Position numbers and translations under genes: made by a program
DNA from: Streptomyces bathyalis
GTDB lineage: Bacteria > Actinomycetota > Actinomycetes > Streptomycetales > Streptomycetaceae
DNA: 64,000 bases
Assembly: GCF_015910445.1 (NCBI RefSeq)
Contig: NZ_CP048882.1
Span: forward strand, 2,480,001-2,544,000
Direction of reading: 5' to 3'
Part shown: positions 10,048 through 20,041 of the stretch, in pieces
How positions within the stretch are numbered: position 1 is the first letter of the stretch
Layout of the letters: every line of letters begins with the position of its first letter
The notes under the pieces: generated by a model
The model's database searches: none
What the model saw: the letters and a program-made list of their open reading frames with translations, nothing else
Told to the model about the DNA's origin: nothing

Positions 10048-10152
10048 GCGTCCATCGTAAGGGCGTTGCGGGCGGGCACCGCGTGAAGGGCGTGGCGGGG
10101 CGGGCGTTCCTGGCCGGGCGGCCGCGTCGGTGGTGGCCGTTAGGGTCCTCCC
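10048..10152. promoter_or_regulatory. Divergent ispH/xseA promoter region, both transcripts probably leaderless
   Basis: Two -10-like hexamers face outward: TACGAT on the minus strand (10054-10059), 6 nt before the ispH ATG, and TAGGGT on the plus strand (10141-10146), 6 nt before the xseA ATG. Neither start has a Shine-Dalgarno sequence. This spacing is the usual arrangement for leaderless mRNAs in actinobacteria. Clear -35 boxes were not found. Confidence 0.6.
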
Positions 10153-11367
10153 ATGGCTCTCATCACCTCCCCCGAGGCGCCGGTTCCGGTCGGTGAGATC
10201 TCCCGGCTCATCGGCGGCTGGATCGACCGGCTCGGCGCGGTGTGGGTCGAGGGGCAGATCATCCAGCTCTCGCCCAGGCCCGGCGCGGGCGTGGCGTTCC
10301 TCACCCTGCGGGACCCTTCGCGTGACGTCTCCATCAGCGTCACCTGTTTCCGCGATGTCTTCGACCGGGTGAAGGACGTCGTCTCCGAGGGCGCGAGGGT
10401 CGTCGTCCATGCCAAGCCGGTCTGGTACGGGCGGGCGGGCACTCTGTCGCTGAGGGCCTCCGAGATCCGTCCGGTGGGGATCGGCGAGCTGCTGGCACGC
10501 CTGGAGCAGCTGAAGAAGTCCCTGGCCGCAGAAGGGCTGTTCGCGGCCGAGCGGAAACAGGCGTTGCCGTTCCTGCCGCAGCGGGTGGGCCTCGTCACCG
10601 GCCGGGCCTCCGACGCCGAGCGGGACGTGCTGCACACGGCGCGGGAGCGGTGGCCGGCCGTCCGCTTCGAGGTGCGCAACACCGCGGTCCAGGGCGTGCG
10701 GGCCGTGCCGCAGCTGATCGAGGCCGTGCGGGAACTGGACGCGCTCCCCGGCGTCGACGTGATCATCGTGACCCGCGGCGGCGGCAGCATGGAGGACCTG
10801 CTGCCCTTCTCCGACGAGCAGCTGGTGCGCACGGTCGCCGCATGCACCACGCCCGTGGTCTCGGCCATCGGGCACGAGGCGGACGCCCCGCTGCTCGACC
10901 TCGTCGCCGATCTGCGCTCCCGCACCCCGACGCACGCGGCGAAGGACGTCGTCCCCGATGTGGGCGAGGAGCACGAGCGCGTACGGGAGTTGAGGGCCAG
11001 GGCGTACCGGGTCATCAACGCCTTCCTGGACCGGGAGGGCAGGGGGCTCTCCGACGTCATGAGCCGCCCCGCGATGGCTGATCCGTACGCGATGGTCGAC
11101 GAGCGCGCCGAGGAGGTCGGCTTCATGCTGGCCCGCGCCAGGCGCACGCTGGGGCACCGCCTGGAGCGGGCGGAGGACGAGCTCGCGCACACGCGCGCAC
11201 GTGTCGTCGCGCTCTCCCCGGCGGCGACGCTTCAGCGGGGCTACGCGGTGCTCCAACGCGAGGACGGCAGCGTGGTCAGGGCCCCCGGGCAGACCTCGGA
11301 GGGGGAGAAACTGCGGGCCCGGGTCGCGGAAGGTGAGTTCGGCGTCACTGTCGGACCGGACGCATAG
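10153..11367 (+). CDS. xseA: Exodeoxyribonuclease VII large subunit
   Basis: A 404-residue protein with the family layout. The N-terminal OB fold ([27 protein letters not shown]) binds single-stranded DNA. The catalytic domain follows ([38 protein letters not shown] and [20 protein letters not shown]), and a helical C-terminal domain contacts the small subunit. ExoVII degrades single-stranded DNA from both ends. The xseB start lies 11 nt after the stop, so the two subunits are made from one region. The stop codon TAG is also the first part of a TAGGGT hexamer 7 nt before the xseB ATG. Confidence 0.97.
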   Translation: MALITSPEAPVPVGEISRLIGGWIDRLGAVWVEGQIIQLSPRPGAGVAFLTLRDPSRDVSISVTCFRDVFDRVKDVVSEGARVVVHAKPVWYGRAGTLSLRASEIRPVGIGELLARLEQLKKSLAAEGLFAAERKQALPFLPQRVGLVTGRASDAERDVLHTARERWPAVRFEVRNTAVQGVRAVPQLIEAVRELDALPGVDVIIVTRGGGSMEDLLPFSDEQLVRTVAACTTPVVSAIGHEADAPLLDLVADLRSRTPTHAAKDVVPDVGEEHERVRELRARAYRVINAFLDREGRGLSDVMSRPAMADPYAMVDERAEEVGFMLARARRTLGHRLERAEDELAHTRARVVALSPAATLQRGYAVLQREDGSVVRAPGQTSEGEKLRARVAEGEFGVTVGPDA

Positions 11368-11377
11368 GGTTGGCCGT

Positions 11378-11716
11378 ATGACCTCGGACACTGGGACGGA
11401 ATCGGGCGTGGAGACGGACAAGGAGCAGGTGCGTTCCGCGCTCAGCTATGAGCAGGCCCGGGGCGAACTGGTGCGGGTCGTCCAGCAGTTGGAAGCAGGC
11501 GGCGCGACGCTTGAGGAGTCGCTGGCGCTGTGGGAGCGCGGCGAGGAGCTGGCCCGCATCTGCCGCGAATGGCTTGAGGGCGCCCGGGCCCGTCTGGACG
11601 CGGTGCTCGAGGCGGAGGCCGAGGCGGGCGAGGACGCGGATCCGGATGCCGGGGCGGACGGCCCGCTCGACGCGGACGGCGACGAGGAGGAGGACGTAGC
11701 CGGAGACGGCCGCTGA
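11378..11716 (+). CDS. xseB: Exodeoxyribonuclease VII small subunit
   Basis: The 112-residue product contains the XseB helical core [36 protein letters not shown] and [12 protein letters not shown]. An acidic C-terminal tail (about 35 residues, mostly Glu, Asp, Ala and Gly) extends beyond the usual 70-80 residue family length and is common in actinobacteria. The ATG at 11378 has TAGGGT 7 nt upstream and no Shine-Dalgarno, so it may also be made from its own leaderless transcript. Confidence 0.95.
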   Translation: MTSDTGTESGVETDKEQVRSALSYEQARGELVRVVQQLEAGGATLEESLALWERGEELARICREWLEGARARLDAVLEAEAEAGEDADPDAGADGPLDADGDEEEDVAGDGR

Positions 11717-11879
11717 GCAGGGCGGGGAAGCCGTTGGCGGCGCGGCGGAAGATCGAGCGCCGCCTGATTGTTCGGTGAAGGAAGCGGAGGTCCGTCCATG
11801 GCGGGCCCTCGCTGTGACGTCCTCTCGAATTCCTTCGAGTCCCCTCGAACAACAGCAAGCAAAGGCAAGGCATCCCCAA

Positions 11880-12473
11880 ATGACTCTCGCCCTCGAGCCG
11901 AGCGCCCAGGATCTCCTCTTCCTCGATGCGCACACCGCGCACACCTTCTCCGACGAGCCGGTGAGCGAGGAGCAGATCCGAGCGGTCTACGAGCTGGTGA
12001 AGTACGCACCCACGGCGTTCAACCAGTGCCCGCTCCGGATCACCCTGGTCCGCTCCCCCGAAGCCCGCAGCCGCCTGGTGAAGCACATGTCGGAGGGCAA
12101 CAGGCCCAAGACGTCAACGGCTCCGCTCACCGCCGTGCTCTCCGTCGACCTCGAATTCCACGAGCGGCTGCCCGAACTCCTGCCGCACGCCCCCACGCTG
12201 AAGGACACCTTCTTCGCGGAGGCGGACAAGCGCGAGGCCGCCGGAACGTTCAACGCGACGCTCCAGGCGGGCTACTTCATCCTCGGCGTGCGCGCCGCGG
12301 GGCTGGCCGCGGGCCCGATGAGCGGCTTCGACCGGCACGGCGTCGACAAGGAGTTCTTCGGTGACGGCAAGCAGAAGTCGCTGCTGGTGATCAACATCGG
12401 CCGGCCGGGCGAGGAGGCGTACAAGCCGCGCCTGCCGCGTCTCCCCTACGACGACGCCGTCACCACGGTCTGA
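11880..12473 (+). CDS. Nitroreductase-family protein, malonic semialdehyde reductase type (RutE-like)
   Basis: A 197-residue flavin reductase. FMN-binding and dimerisation features are HTAHTFSDEPVSEEQIRAVY, KYAPTAFNQCPLRI, ATLQAGYFILGVRAAGLAAGP and SLLVINIGRPGEEAYKPRLPR. This subgroup (RutE/YdfG-like) reduces 3-oxopropanoate-type aldehydes in pyrimidine breakdown, but no rut genes are nearby, so the substrate is uncertain. ATG 11880 starts the homology. The longer in-frame upstream reading is probably untranslated. Confidence 0.88.
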   Translation: MTLALEPSAQDLLFLDAHTAHTFSDEPVSEEQIRAVYELVKYAPTAFNQCPLRITLVRSPEARSRLVKHMSEGNRPKTSTAPLTAVLSVDLEFHERLPELLPHAPTLKDTFFAEADKREAAGTFNATLQAGYFILGVRAAGLAAGPMSGFDRHGVDKEFFGDGKQKSLLVINIGRPGEEAYKPRLPRLPYDDAVTTV

Positions 12474-12545
12474 CGGATCCGGCGCCGCGGGGAACGGGAC
12501 GCCGGAGGCGGTCCGACCACCCGGCGGGCGGCGCGGCGGGGGCTG

Positions 12546-13220
12546 TCAGCCCTTGGCTGCGCCGCCGGCCTCGCCCGCGCTGAGCGCCGCTGCCATCTTC
12601 TGAAGCTGCGCGAAGGAGGCGGTCCCGGTGACTACGGTGGTGTACGGACGGCCCTTGCCGGCCTTCTCACCGCCGGCCTCGGCGTCGCCTCCGCCCTTGC
12701 CCGGCTTGGAGTCGTCGCCGGAGCCGCTGGAGCCGCCGTCCGCGGACACCCGCACGAGCGCGTCGTACTTCGCGCCCTCGTAGCGGATCCACTCCTCGCC
12801 GCGCACCCGCACCGTCTTCGCCGTCTTCCGCGCGCGGTGCGTGACGTCCTCTATGTACTTCGACGGACGCTTCTCGTCGCTCTGCTCGACAGCGGCGTAC
12901 TGGGTGTCGGGCGTCATGAAGCCCAGATGCCAGGCACGGCCATCGGGGCCGTCCGCCTCGTACCGCACCGATGTGGCGCGCCACTTCTCCGGGAGCCCCT
13001 CGGGCGCCAGCACGGGGTAGGGAGCGGCCCGGCGTGCGGAATCCAGCTCGACCTTGTAGTCGACGGGCTTGACCGGGTCCAGGCTCTCGTCGTGCGGGAC
13101 GAAGAGGTAGATGAAGAAGGCCGCGAGCAGGACCACGCCCAGTGAGGGCACCATTCCCCGCACCGTCCGGTTCCTCTGCCGCCGCTCCGGCTGCTCTGCT
13201 TGTGCTGCCACGCCCCCCAT
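12546..13220 (-). CDS. DUF4245-type membrane-anchored protein
   Basis: A 224-residue protein with a basic N-terminus, one membrane helix (GVVLLAAFFIYLFVP) and an extracytoplasmic domain typical of DUF4245 (KVELDSARRAAPYPVLAPEG, WRATSVRYEA, YEGAKYDALVRV). A Ser/Gly/Lys-rich linker (SSGSGDDSKPGKGGGDAEAG) splits the domain before the last segment YTTVVTGTASFAQLQKMA. DUF4245 genes usually sit next to glpX in Streptomyces, as here (divergent). Function is unknown. A GTG at 13283 is an alternative start. Confidence 0.85.
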   Translation of the reverse strand: MGGVAAQAEQPERRQRNRTVRGMVPSLGVVLLAAFFIYLFVPHDESLDPVKPVDYKVELDSARRAAPYPVLAPEGLPEKWRATSVRYEADGPDGRAWHLGFMTPDTQYAAVEQSDEKRPSKYIEDVTHRARKTAKTVRVRGEEWIRYEGAKYDALVRVSADGGSSGSGDDSKPGKGGGDAEAGGEKAGKGRPYTTVVTGTASFAQLQKMAAALSAGEAGGAAKG

Positions 13221-13394
13221 CGTCGCCCATGCCGGAAACAGCACGGCCCGCGGGTCCCCGACCTGGTACGCGGCGCCCCGCACCGTCCGCTCATCCGTGG
13301 GGCCCTCTGCTCACTCTGACGGATGCTGGGTACCCTCGAAGCACCCTCAGTAGCCCGGCCGAGTCGTCCCAGCCGAGCAGAAAGGTGTGCCCCG

Positions 13395-14429
13395 ATGACC
13401 GATCATCAGCACCTCCCCTCCCCGCTCGACGTCAGCCCCGAGGCCCCGGACCGCAACCTGGCCCTCGAACTCGTACGGGTCACCGAGGCCGGTGCCATGG
13501 CCACCGGCCGCTGGGTGGGCCGCGGCGACAAGAACGGCGCGGACGGGGCGGCCGTGAAGGCGATGCGCCACCTCGTATCGACGGTCTCGATGAACGGGGT
13601 CGTCGTCATCGGCGAGGGCGAGAAGGACGAGGCGCCGATGCTCTACAACGGGGAGCGGGTCGGTGACGGCACGGGCGCGGAATGTGACGTCGCCGTGGAC
13701 CCCGTCGACGGCACCACTCTCACCGCCAAGGGCATGTCCAACGCGGTGTCGGTACTGGCGGTGGCCGAACGGGGCACGATGTTCGACCCGAGCGCCGTGT
13801 TCTACATGGACAAGCTGGTGACCGGCCCGGACGCGGCGGAGTTCGTGGACATCACGGCACCTCCCGCCGTCAACGTCCGCCGCGTCGCCAAGGCGAAGGG
13901 CTGCACCCCGGACGACGTCACGGTGGTCGTCCTCGACCGCCCCCGGCACGAGGGCATGGTCAAGGAACTGCGGGAGGCGGGAGCCCGCATCAGGTTCATC
14001 ACGGACGGCGACGTCGCCGGCGCGATCATGGCTGTGCGCGAGGGAACCGGCGTCGACCTGCTGCTGGGCGTCGGCGGCACGCCGGAGGGCATCATCGCCG
14101 CCTGCGCGATCAAGTGCCTGGGCGGAACCATCCAGGGCATGCTGTGGCCCAAGGATGACGAGGAGAAGAAGCGCGCCCTCGACGCGGGGCACGACCTCGG
14201 CCGCGTACTGCACACCGAGGACCTCGTCAGCGGGGAGAACGTCTTCTTCGTCGCCACCGGCATCACCGACGGCGAGCTGCTGCGGGGCGTGCACTACAGG
14301 GGCGAGCGTGCGTTCACGGAGTCACTGGTGATGCGCTCGAAGTCCGGCACGATCCGGATGATCGACTCGACGCACAAGCTCTCCAAGCTGCGGGCGTACA
14401 GCGCCGTCGACTTCGACCGCGCGCGCTAG
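13395..14429 (+). CDS. glpX: Class II fructose-1,6-bisphosphatase
   Basis: GlpX converts fructose 1,6-bisphosphate to fructose 6-phosphate in gluconeogenesis. The 344-residue product has the metal and substrate motifs [28 protein letters not shown] and [10 protein letters not shown] typical of class II enzymes. The ATG at 13395 has an AAAGGTG ribosome binding site. In actinobacteria this is normally the only FBPase. It is transcribed divergently from the DUF4245 gene and convergently with a GNAT gene. Confidence 0.97.
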   Translation: MTDHQHLPSPLDVSPEAPDRNLALELVRVTEAGAMATGRWVGRGDKNGADGAAVKAMRHLVSTVSMNGVVVIGEGEKDEAPMLYNGERVGDGTGAECDVAVDPVDGTTLTAKGMSNAVSVLAVAERGTMFDPSAVFYMDKLVTGPDAAEFVDITAPPAVNVRRVAKAKGCTPDDVTVVVLDRPRHEGMVKELREAGARIRFITDGDVAGAIMAVREGTGVDLLLGVGGTPEGIIAACAIKCLGGTIQGMLWPKDDEEKKRALDAGHDLGRVLHTEDLVSGENVFFVATGITDGELLRGVHYRGERAFTESLVMRSKSGTIRMIDSTHKLSKLRAYSAVDFDRAR

Positions 14430-14504
14430 CAACACCGGGGCCGGTCCCGCCGCCCCGGGGTCACAGTCCCTGGGCGGGGCCGTCACCACTCGCGGGCCGG
14501 GGCG

Positions 14505-14954
14505 TCAGAGCTGCCGCTCGAAGCAGCGGGAGGCCGCGACCCCGGCGTACGCGCCGAAGTTGGGGATCCGCACATATCCGGAGCGCGTGTAGAAGCGGAC
14601 GGCGTCGGGCTGGCGGTCCCCGGTCTCCAGCCGGAGGCTGCTCCAGCCCCGCGCACGGGCGATGTCCTCCAGCTCCGCGAGGAGCCGCGACGCGCACTCC
14701 GATCCCCGCCAGGGCGGCGTCACATACATCCGCTTGATCTCGCCGGCGCCGTCTCCGAGGTCGCGGAGCCCGCCGCAACCCACGGCGGTTCCGCCGTGCT
14801 CGTACGCCACGACGAACACCACGACGTCCGCTTCGGAGGGAGCGACACCGGGCTCGCTGTCCGGAGTGCCGTATCTCTCGGCGATCTCGACCCGCTGCCT
14901 GGCGCGCAGGGCGACGGCATCCTCGTCCGCCCAGGCGACCTGCTCGATCCTCAT
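14505..14954 (-). CDS. GNAT-family N-acetyltransferase
   Basis: A 149-residue single-domain acetyltransferase. Motif A, which binds acetyl-CoA, is seen in EIKRMYVTPPWRGSECASRL; the usual R/Q-x-x-G-x-G/A has become RGSECA. Motif B follows in LRLETGDRQPDAVRFYTRSG and YVRIPNFGAY. This arrangement is common in small actinobacterial GNATs of unknown substrate. ATG 14954 begins the homology; the reading that continues upstream overlaps non-coding sequence. It is convergent with glpX. Confidence 0.88.
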   Translation of the reverse strand: MRIEQVAWADEDAVALRARQRVEIAERYGTPDSEPGVAPSEADVVVFVVAYEHGGTAVGCGGLRDLGDGAGEIKRMYVTPPWRGSECASRLLAELEDIARARGWSSLRLETGDRQPDAVRFYTRSGYVRIPNFGAYAGVAASRCFERQL

Positions 14955-15164
14955 GCGGCGGGATTGTGCCGGGAGTCTGTTTCCGCTGCGTGAACCGGGC
15001 GTCCCGTGGCGTGGCCGGACCTCGGGGACGGGACCCCACTGGGAAGGGGCGCGCTTCCGGCCCCCGGACCGGACACGGCCACGGGACGTCCTGAACATGG
15101 GACCTGTGCGAGTGGGCCGAGGCGGCCGGTGCGGTGGTTCACCGGGCGCGGGCCTCGGCATCGC

Positions 15165-15536
15165 TCAGGCGATGCGGGAGACCTGCCCTGCCTCGCCGGC
15201 CGCGGCCGCCGCCTCACGCCTGCGGCGCCTGGCCAGAACGACCCTTCGTTCGGCGGCGGTCAGCCCTCCCCACACGCCGTACGGCTCGGGGAGGACCAGG
15301 GCGTGCTCACGGCATTCGATCATCACGGGGCAGCGGGCGCAGACCCGCTTCGCGGCTTGCTCGCGCGAGAGCCTCGCCGCCGTGGGCTCCTTCGACGGAG
15401 CAAAGAAGAGTCCCGCCTCGTCCCGGCGGCAGACCGCCTCCGAGTGCCAGGGGCCCTCCTCGTCCTCGCGCGCGGACGGTCGCTGCGCGGGAACCGAGGC
15501 GGCTGCCTGAAGGGACTGATGCGGCGGTTGCAGCAC
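15165..15536 (-). CDS. WhiB-family iron-sulfur transcription regulator, probably WblI-type
   Basis: The 123-residue product has the four cluster cysteines C36, C66, C69 and C75 (AVCRRDEAGLFF, VCARCPVMIEC), the GVWGG turn (87-91) and the basic DNA-contact tail RRVVLARRRRRE. I chose GTG 15536 because AGGAG lies 6 nt upstream. WhiB-like proteins bind [4Fe-4S] and act with sigma factor HrdB as redox- or NO-sensitive regulators. The place between glpX and the fumarase genes fits S. coelicolor wblI from memory, but the subtype is an inference. Upstream 15537-15753 is non-coding and must hold its promoter. Confidence 0.93.
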   Translation of the reverse strand: MLQPPHQSLQAAASVPAQRPSAREDEEGPWHSEAVCRRDEAGLFFAPSKEPTAARLSREQAAKRVCARCPVMIECREHALVLPEPYGVWGGLTAAERRVVLARRRRREAAAAAGEAGQVSRIA

Positions 15537-15753
15537 GGTGTACTCCTGAAGGGGACGACGGGGGGCACCTTCACCCGACTTGCTGCGCACGGCAGTTCGC
15601 GCTGCCGCCGTACGTGAAACGATGCCCGAGCTCTACCCGCTGTGTGCACCGGTATGCATACCGTAGGAATGCGGCGCATTCTCTGTGCCCGATCTCCACG
15701 GGTCTCCGCCGAGGCGCCTTCCCGCCCCAGGGCTCCGTAACCCGCGCGGGTGC

Positions 15754-16446
15754 TCAGAGCTCCTTGCGCATCCGGTCACGGAGATCGCGGATCCGCTTCC
15801 CCCGCTTCGGCTTCGCCTCGACGCCGCCGAAGACCGCGGCCCCCTCCACCAGCACGACCGGAGCGTTCGGATCGCCGGACTCGGCGGTGTGGATGTCGAA
15901 GCCGCCGAAGATCCCGGCGCCCTTCTGCCGGAGCGTGACGTTCTCCGGCACGCGGATCTCGATCCCGCCGAAGATCGCCGTCGCGTTGATCTGCAGATGC
16001 TGCTGCTCGAAGACGGCGTCGGTCAGATCGATCTCGATACCGCCGAAGCACGCGAACGCGTTGATCTTCGCGGGGACCCGGAACCGCCCCTTCCTGGTGG
16101 AACCGCTGAAGATGGCGACCAGGTTGTCCTTGGCGCCGGTCCCGCCCACGGGCGCCTCCGCGCGGTACTCCGCGGACGCGGGTGCGGCCTGCTCCGTGGA
16201 GCGGCCGGCGGGCAGATCCCGTACGACGGGCTCGAGTTCGCCGAGCGTCTTGGCCCTGTAGACGGCGTCGATGCGCTCCGAGTGCTCCTCCGCGTCGAGG
16301 CGGCCCTCCGCCAACGCCTCGCGGAGGATGTCGGCGACGCGGTCACGGTCGGCGTCGGAGGCCCGCACGGAAACACCGGCCGCCTCGGCGTCCTTGACCG
16401 CGGGCCTGGTCTCCGGGCGGTGCTTTTCAAGCGGAGAATCAGTCAC
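15754..16446 (-). CDS. DUF1707 / LiaF-like C-terminal domain protein
   Basis: A 230-residue soluble protein. Residues 25-80 are a DUF1707 (SHOCT-like) domain: VRASDADRDRVADILREALA, GRLDAEEHSERIDAVYRAKT. The C-terminal half (about 110-225) is the LiaF/YvqF-type beta repeat (NLVAIFSGSTRKG, NAFACFGGIEIDL, NATAIFGGIEIRV, AAVFGGVEAKP) seen in proteins of cell-envelope stress responses. The GTG at 16446 has TAGGCT 6 nt upstream and no Shine-Dalgarno, so its mRNA is probably leaderless. There is no membrane segment. The role in envelope-stress sensing is inferred from the family. Confidence 0.88.
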   Translation of the reverse strand: MTDSPLEKHRPETRPAVKDAEAAGVSVRASDADRDRVADILREALAEGRLDAEEHSERIDAVYRAKTLGELEPVVRDLPAGRSTEQAAPASAEYRAEAPVGGTGAKDNLVAIFSGSTRKGRFRVPAKINAFACFGGIEIDLTDAVFEQQHLQINATAIFGGIEIRVPENVTLRQKGAGIFGGFDIHTAESGDPNAPVVLVEGAAVFGGVEAKPKRGKRIRDLRDRMRKEL

Positions 16447-16452
16447 ATCAGC

Positions 16453-16478
16453 AGCCTACCCAAACGCGATAGATCGCG
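16453..16478 (-). promoter_or_regulatory. Promoter with an overlapping inverted repeat upstream of the DUF1707 gene
   Basis: On the minus strand the -10-like TAGGCT (16453-16458) is immediately preceded by the palindrome CGCGAT-ct-ATCGCG (16465-16478). It occupies the space between -10 and -35, where a repressor dimer would block RNA polymerase. The regulator is unknown. Confidence 0.5.
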
Positions 16479-16676
16479 ACTAGACCGGCGGACACATCAA
16501 TGCACTCCGTCCACCGCCCGGAAGCACTGAGGCCGACCTCACCCGCACGGCCGCGTCCCGGCGCTCTACGCTGATGGACGCGCTCTCCTCCTGTCCTCTC
16601 CCGGCGCTCCCGCCGGGGATCCGGGAGGTGCCCCAGCCGAGAGCCGTACGCGCCGTACGAGAGGAAGACCCCAACG

Positions 16677-18374
16677 ATGGCCGCCAGCCCGTCCCGACCG
16701 GACTTCACGTACACCGACCTGCTCCCGCTGGGCGAGGACACGACTCCGTACCGCCTCGTGACCGCGGAGGGAGTGCGGACCTTCGAAGCCGACGGGCGCA
16801 CTTTCCTGCAGGTCGAGCCCGAAGCGCTCGGCAAGCTGGCCGCCGAGGCGATGCACGACATCTCGCACTACCTGCGACCCGGGCACCTCGCACAGCTGCG
16901 CCGCATCCTGGACGACCCGGAGGCGAGCGCCAACGACCGCTTCGTCGCACTCGATCTGCTGAAGAACGCGAACATCGCCGCCGCGGGCGTGCTGCCCATG
17001 TGCCAGGACACCGGCACGGCGATCGTGATGGGCAAGCGCGGCCAGCAGGTGCTGACCGGCGGCGGCGACGAGGAGGCCCTCTCGCGCGGCATCTACGACG
17101 CCTACACGAAGCTCAATCTGCGCTACTCGCAGATGGCGCCGCTGAACATGTGGGACGAGAAGAACACCGGCACGAACCTGCCCGCGCAGATCGAGCTGTA
17201 CGCGACGGACGGCGACGCCTACAAGTTCCTCTTCATGGCGAAGGGCGGCGGCAGCGCCAACAAGTCCTTCCTCTTCCAGGAGACGAAGGCCGTCCTCAAC
17301 GAGGCGAGCATGATGAAGTTCCTGGAGGAGAAGATCCGTTCGCTGGGCACGGCGGCCTGTCCGCCGTACCACCTGGCGATCGTCGTGGGCGGCACGAGCG
17401 CCGAGTACGCGCTGAAGACCGCGAAGTACGCCTCCGCGCACTACCTGGACGAGCTGCCCGCCGAGGGGTCGGCCGCCGGGCACGGCTTCCGCGACAAGGA
17501 GCTGGAGCAGCAGGTCTTCGAACTGACGCAGCAGATCGGCATCGGCGCGCAGTTCGGCGGCAAGTACTTCTGCCACGACGTCCGCGTGGTGCGGCTTCCC
17601 CGGCACGGTGCGTCCTGCCCCGTCGCCATCGCGGTCTCCTGCTCCGCGGACCGGCAGGCCAAGGCGAAGATCACGGCCGAGGGCGTATTCCTGGAGCAGC
17701 TCGAGACCGACCCGGCGCGCTTCCTCCCGGAGACGACGGACGAGCAGCTGACCGAGGGTGCGGGCGCGGCGAATGACGACGCCGTACGGATCGACCTCGG
17801 CCGCCCCATGCCCGAGATCCTCGCCGAGCTGTCCCGGCACCCCGTCAAGACGCGGCTGTCGCTGACCGGCACGCTCGTCGTCGCCCGCGACATCGCGCAC
17901 GCGAAGATCAAGGAACGGCTCGACGCGGGCGAGGAGATGCCGCAGTACCTCAAGGACCACCCCGTCTACTACGCGGGCCCGGCCAAGACCCCCGAGGGCT
18001 ATCCCTCCGGTTCCTTCGGGCCGACGACGGCGGGCCGCATGGACGCCTACGTCGCGCAGTTCCAGGCCGCGGGCGGCTCGAAGGTCATGCTCGCCAAGGG
18101 CAACCGCAGCCCGCAGGTCACGGCGGCGTGCGCCGAGCACGGCGGCTTCTACCTGGGCTCCATCGGCGGCCCGGCCGCGCGGCTCGCTCAGGACTGCATC
18201 AAGAAGGTCGAGGTCCTGGAGTACGAGGAGCTGGGCATGGAGGCGGTCTGGCGCATCGAGGTGGAGGACTTCCCGGCGTTCATCGTCGTGGACGACAAGG
18301 GCAACGACTTCTTCACCGACCCGGGCCCGTCGCAGCCGTTCGTGACCTCGATCCCGGTGCGCGCGGGCTCGTAA
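16677..18374 (+). CDS. Class I fumarate hydratase (iron-sulfur, oxygen-sensitive type)
   Basis: A 565-residue fumarase of the FumA/FumB type: an N-terminal Fe-S domain ([19 protein letters not shown]) and a C-terminal beta-type domain ([30 protein letters not shown]). Cluster cysteines include C in MCQDTG and those in AACPPYH and ASCPVA. It interconverts fumarate and malate in the TCA cycle. The start ATG has GAGGAAG upstream. The next gene but one feature is a class II fumarase, so the organism carries oxygen-labile and oxygen-stable isozymes side by side. Confidence 0.96.
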   Translation: MAASPSRPDFTYTDLLPLGEDTTPYRLVTAEGVRTFEADGRTFLQVEPEALGKLAAEAMHDISHYLRPGHLAQLRRILDDPEASANDRFVALDLLKNANIAAAGVLPMCQDTGTAIVMGKRGQQVLTGGGDEEALSRGIYDAYTKLNLRYSQMAPLNMWDEKNTGTNLPAQIELYATDGDAYKFLFMAKGGGSANKSFLFQETKAVLNEASMMKFLEEKIRSLGTAACPPYHLAIVVGGTSAEYALKTAKYASAHYLDELPAEGSAAGHGFRDKELEQQVFELTQQIGIGAQFGGKYFCHDVRVVRLPRHGASCPVAIAVSCSADRQAKAKITAEGVFLEQLETDPARFLPETTDEQLTEGAGAANDDAVRIDLGRPMPEILAELSRHPVKTRLSLTGTLVVARDIAHAKIKERLDAGEEMPQYLKDHPVYYAGPAKTPEGYPSGSFGPTTAGRMDAYVAQFQAAGGSKVMLAKGNRSPQVTAACAEHGGFYLGSIGGPAARLAQDCIKKVEVLEYEELGMEAVWRIEVEDFPAFIVVDDKGNDFFTDPGPSQPFVTSIPVRAGS

Positions 18375-18548
18375 CGGGTACGGCCCCTTCGACGGACGAA
18401 GTCCGGCGCCGCCGGCCGCAGCTCGCTCGGGAGGCCCCGGGGCCGCACCGTCGGAACGCGTAACTGTGCACCGCGTCGCTGGGTACCCGGCAGGGCCGGG
18501 AATGTCCTCACGCGGCGGGGACGCTGTGCCGTACGGAGGTGCACACGA

Positions 18549-19943
18549 ATGAGCGACAGGCAGGAGTACCGGACCGAGCGCGACTCGATGGGCGAGGTCC
18601 GGGTGCCCGCGGACGCCAAGTGGCGGGCCCAGACGCAGCGCGCGGTGTGGAACTTCCCCATCAGCGGGCAGCGTCTGGAGCGCGCCCACATCGAGGCACT
18701 CGCACGCATCAAGGCGGCCGCCGCCCGGGTCAACGGCGAGCTCGGCGTGCTGGAGCCCGAGTTGGCGGACGCGGTGCGTGCGGCGGCCGAAGAGGTGATC
18801 GACGGGCGCTGGGACGAGGAGTTCCCCGTCGACGTCTTCCAGACCGGCTCCGGCACCTCCTCCAACATGAACATGAACGAGGTCCTGGCGACGCTCGCCT
18901 CGGAACGGCTCGGAGCGCCCGTACACCCCAACGACCATGTCAACGCCAGCCAGTCCTCGAACGACGTCTTCCCGTCCTCCATCCACATCGCCGCCACCGC
19001 CGCCGTCCTGCGGGACCTGATCCCCGCCCTGGAGGTGCTGGAGGCGTCGCTGACGGGCAAGGCCGAGGAGTTCGCGGCCGTCGTCAAGTCGGGCCGCACC
19101 CATCTGATGGACGCGACTCCCGTCACGCTGGGGCAGGAGTTCGCCGGCTACGCGGCCCAGATCCGCCACGGCATCGAGCGGCTGCACGCCTCCCTTCCGC
19201 GGCTCGCCGAACTCCCCCTGGGCGGCACGGCGGTGGGCACCGGCATCAACACCCCGCCCGGCTTCGCCGCCGCCGTCGTCGAACGGATCGCCGCGGACGG
19301 CGGATTGCCGGTGACCGAGGCCCGCGACCACTTCGAGGCACAGGGCGCCAGGGACGCGCTCGTGGAGACGTCGGGGCAGCTGCGCACGATCGGCGTGAGC
19401 CTCACCAAGATCTGCAACGATCTGCGCTGGATGGCCTCCGGCCCCCGCACCGGCCTCGCCGAGATCGCGCTCCCCGACCTGCAGCCCGGCTCCTCGATCA
19501 TGCCGGGAAAGGTGAATCCGGTGATCCCCGAGGCCGTGCTCATGGTCGCGGCGCAGGTGACGGGGAACGACGCGACGATCGCGGCGGCCGGGGCGTCCGG
19601 CAACTTCGAGCTGAACGTCATGCTGCCGGTGATGGCGAAGAACCTGCTGGAGTCGGTGCGGCTGCTCTCCAACGTCTCCCGGCTCCTCGCCGAGCGCACC
19701 GTGGACGGCATCACGGCCGATGTGGAGCGGGCACGCGAGTACGCGGAGTCCTCGCCGTCCGTGGTCACCCCGCTCAACAGGCACATCGGGTACGAGAACG
19801 CCGCGGCTGTGGCCAAGAAGGCGCTCGCGGAGCGCAAGACCATCCGGCAGGCGGTCCTGGAAGCGGGGCATGTGGAGCGGGGCGATCTGACCCTCGAAGA
19901 GCTGGACGAGGCTCTCGACGTCCTCCGCATGACCCGTCCCTGA
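18549..19943 (+). CDS. fumC: Class II fumarate hydratase
   Basis: A 464-residue aspartase/fumarase-superfamily enzyme. It has the signature [15 protein letters not shown] in the flexible catalytic loop, plus [31 protein letters not shown] and [17 protein letters not shown]. It needs no metal cluster and is oxygen-stable. GGAGGTGCACACGA precedes the ATG at 18549. It lies 174 nt after the class I enzyme on the same strand. Confidence 0.97.
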   Translation: MSDRQEYRTERDSMGEVRVPADAKWRAQTQRAVWNFPISGQRLERAHIEALARIKAAAARVNGELGVLEPELADAVRAAAEEVIDGRWDEEFPVDVFQTGSGTSSNMNMNEVLATLASERLGAPVHPNDHVNASQSSNDVFPSSIHIAATAAVLRDLIPALEVLEASLTGKAEEFAAVVKSGRTHLMDATPVTLGQEFAGYAAQIRHGIERLHASLPRLAELPLGGTAVGTGINTPPGFAAAVVERIAADGGLPVTEARDHFEAQGARDALVETSGQLRTIGVSLTKICNDLRWMASGPRTGLAEIALPDLQPGSSIMPGKVNPVIPEAVLMVAAQVTGNDATIAAAGASGNFELNVMLPVMAKNLLESVRLLSNVSRLLAERTVDGITADVERAREYAESSPSVVTPLNRHIGYENAAAVAKKALAERKTIRQAVLEAGHVERGDLTLEELDEALDVLRMTRP

Positions 19944-20041
19944 GGGGTGCTCAGGATGCACGGTATGACGGGCCGCAGGGCCGTGGCGCATTCGGGCCTC
20001 GGCTCACGGCGGCGGGTGCCCCTCCAACCTAGGATCTGCGC

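Noticed and set aside
14449-14479. Terminator after glpX
   Set aside because: Pairing is broken by wobble and a mismatch after seven base pairs; not convincing.
16566-19991. Very long minus-strand frame opposite both fumarase genes
   Set aside because: It is antisense to two certain enzymes and shows Gly/Arg/Leu/Val-rich composition typical of GC-skewed shadow frames.
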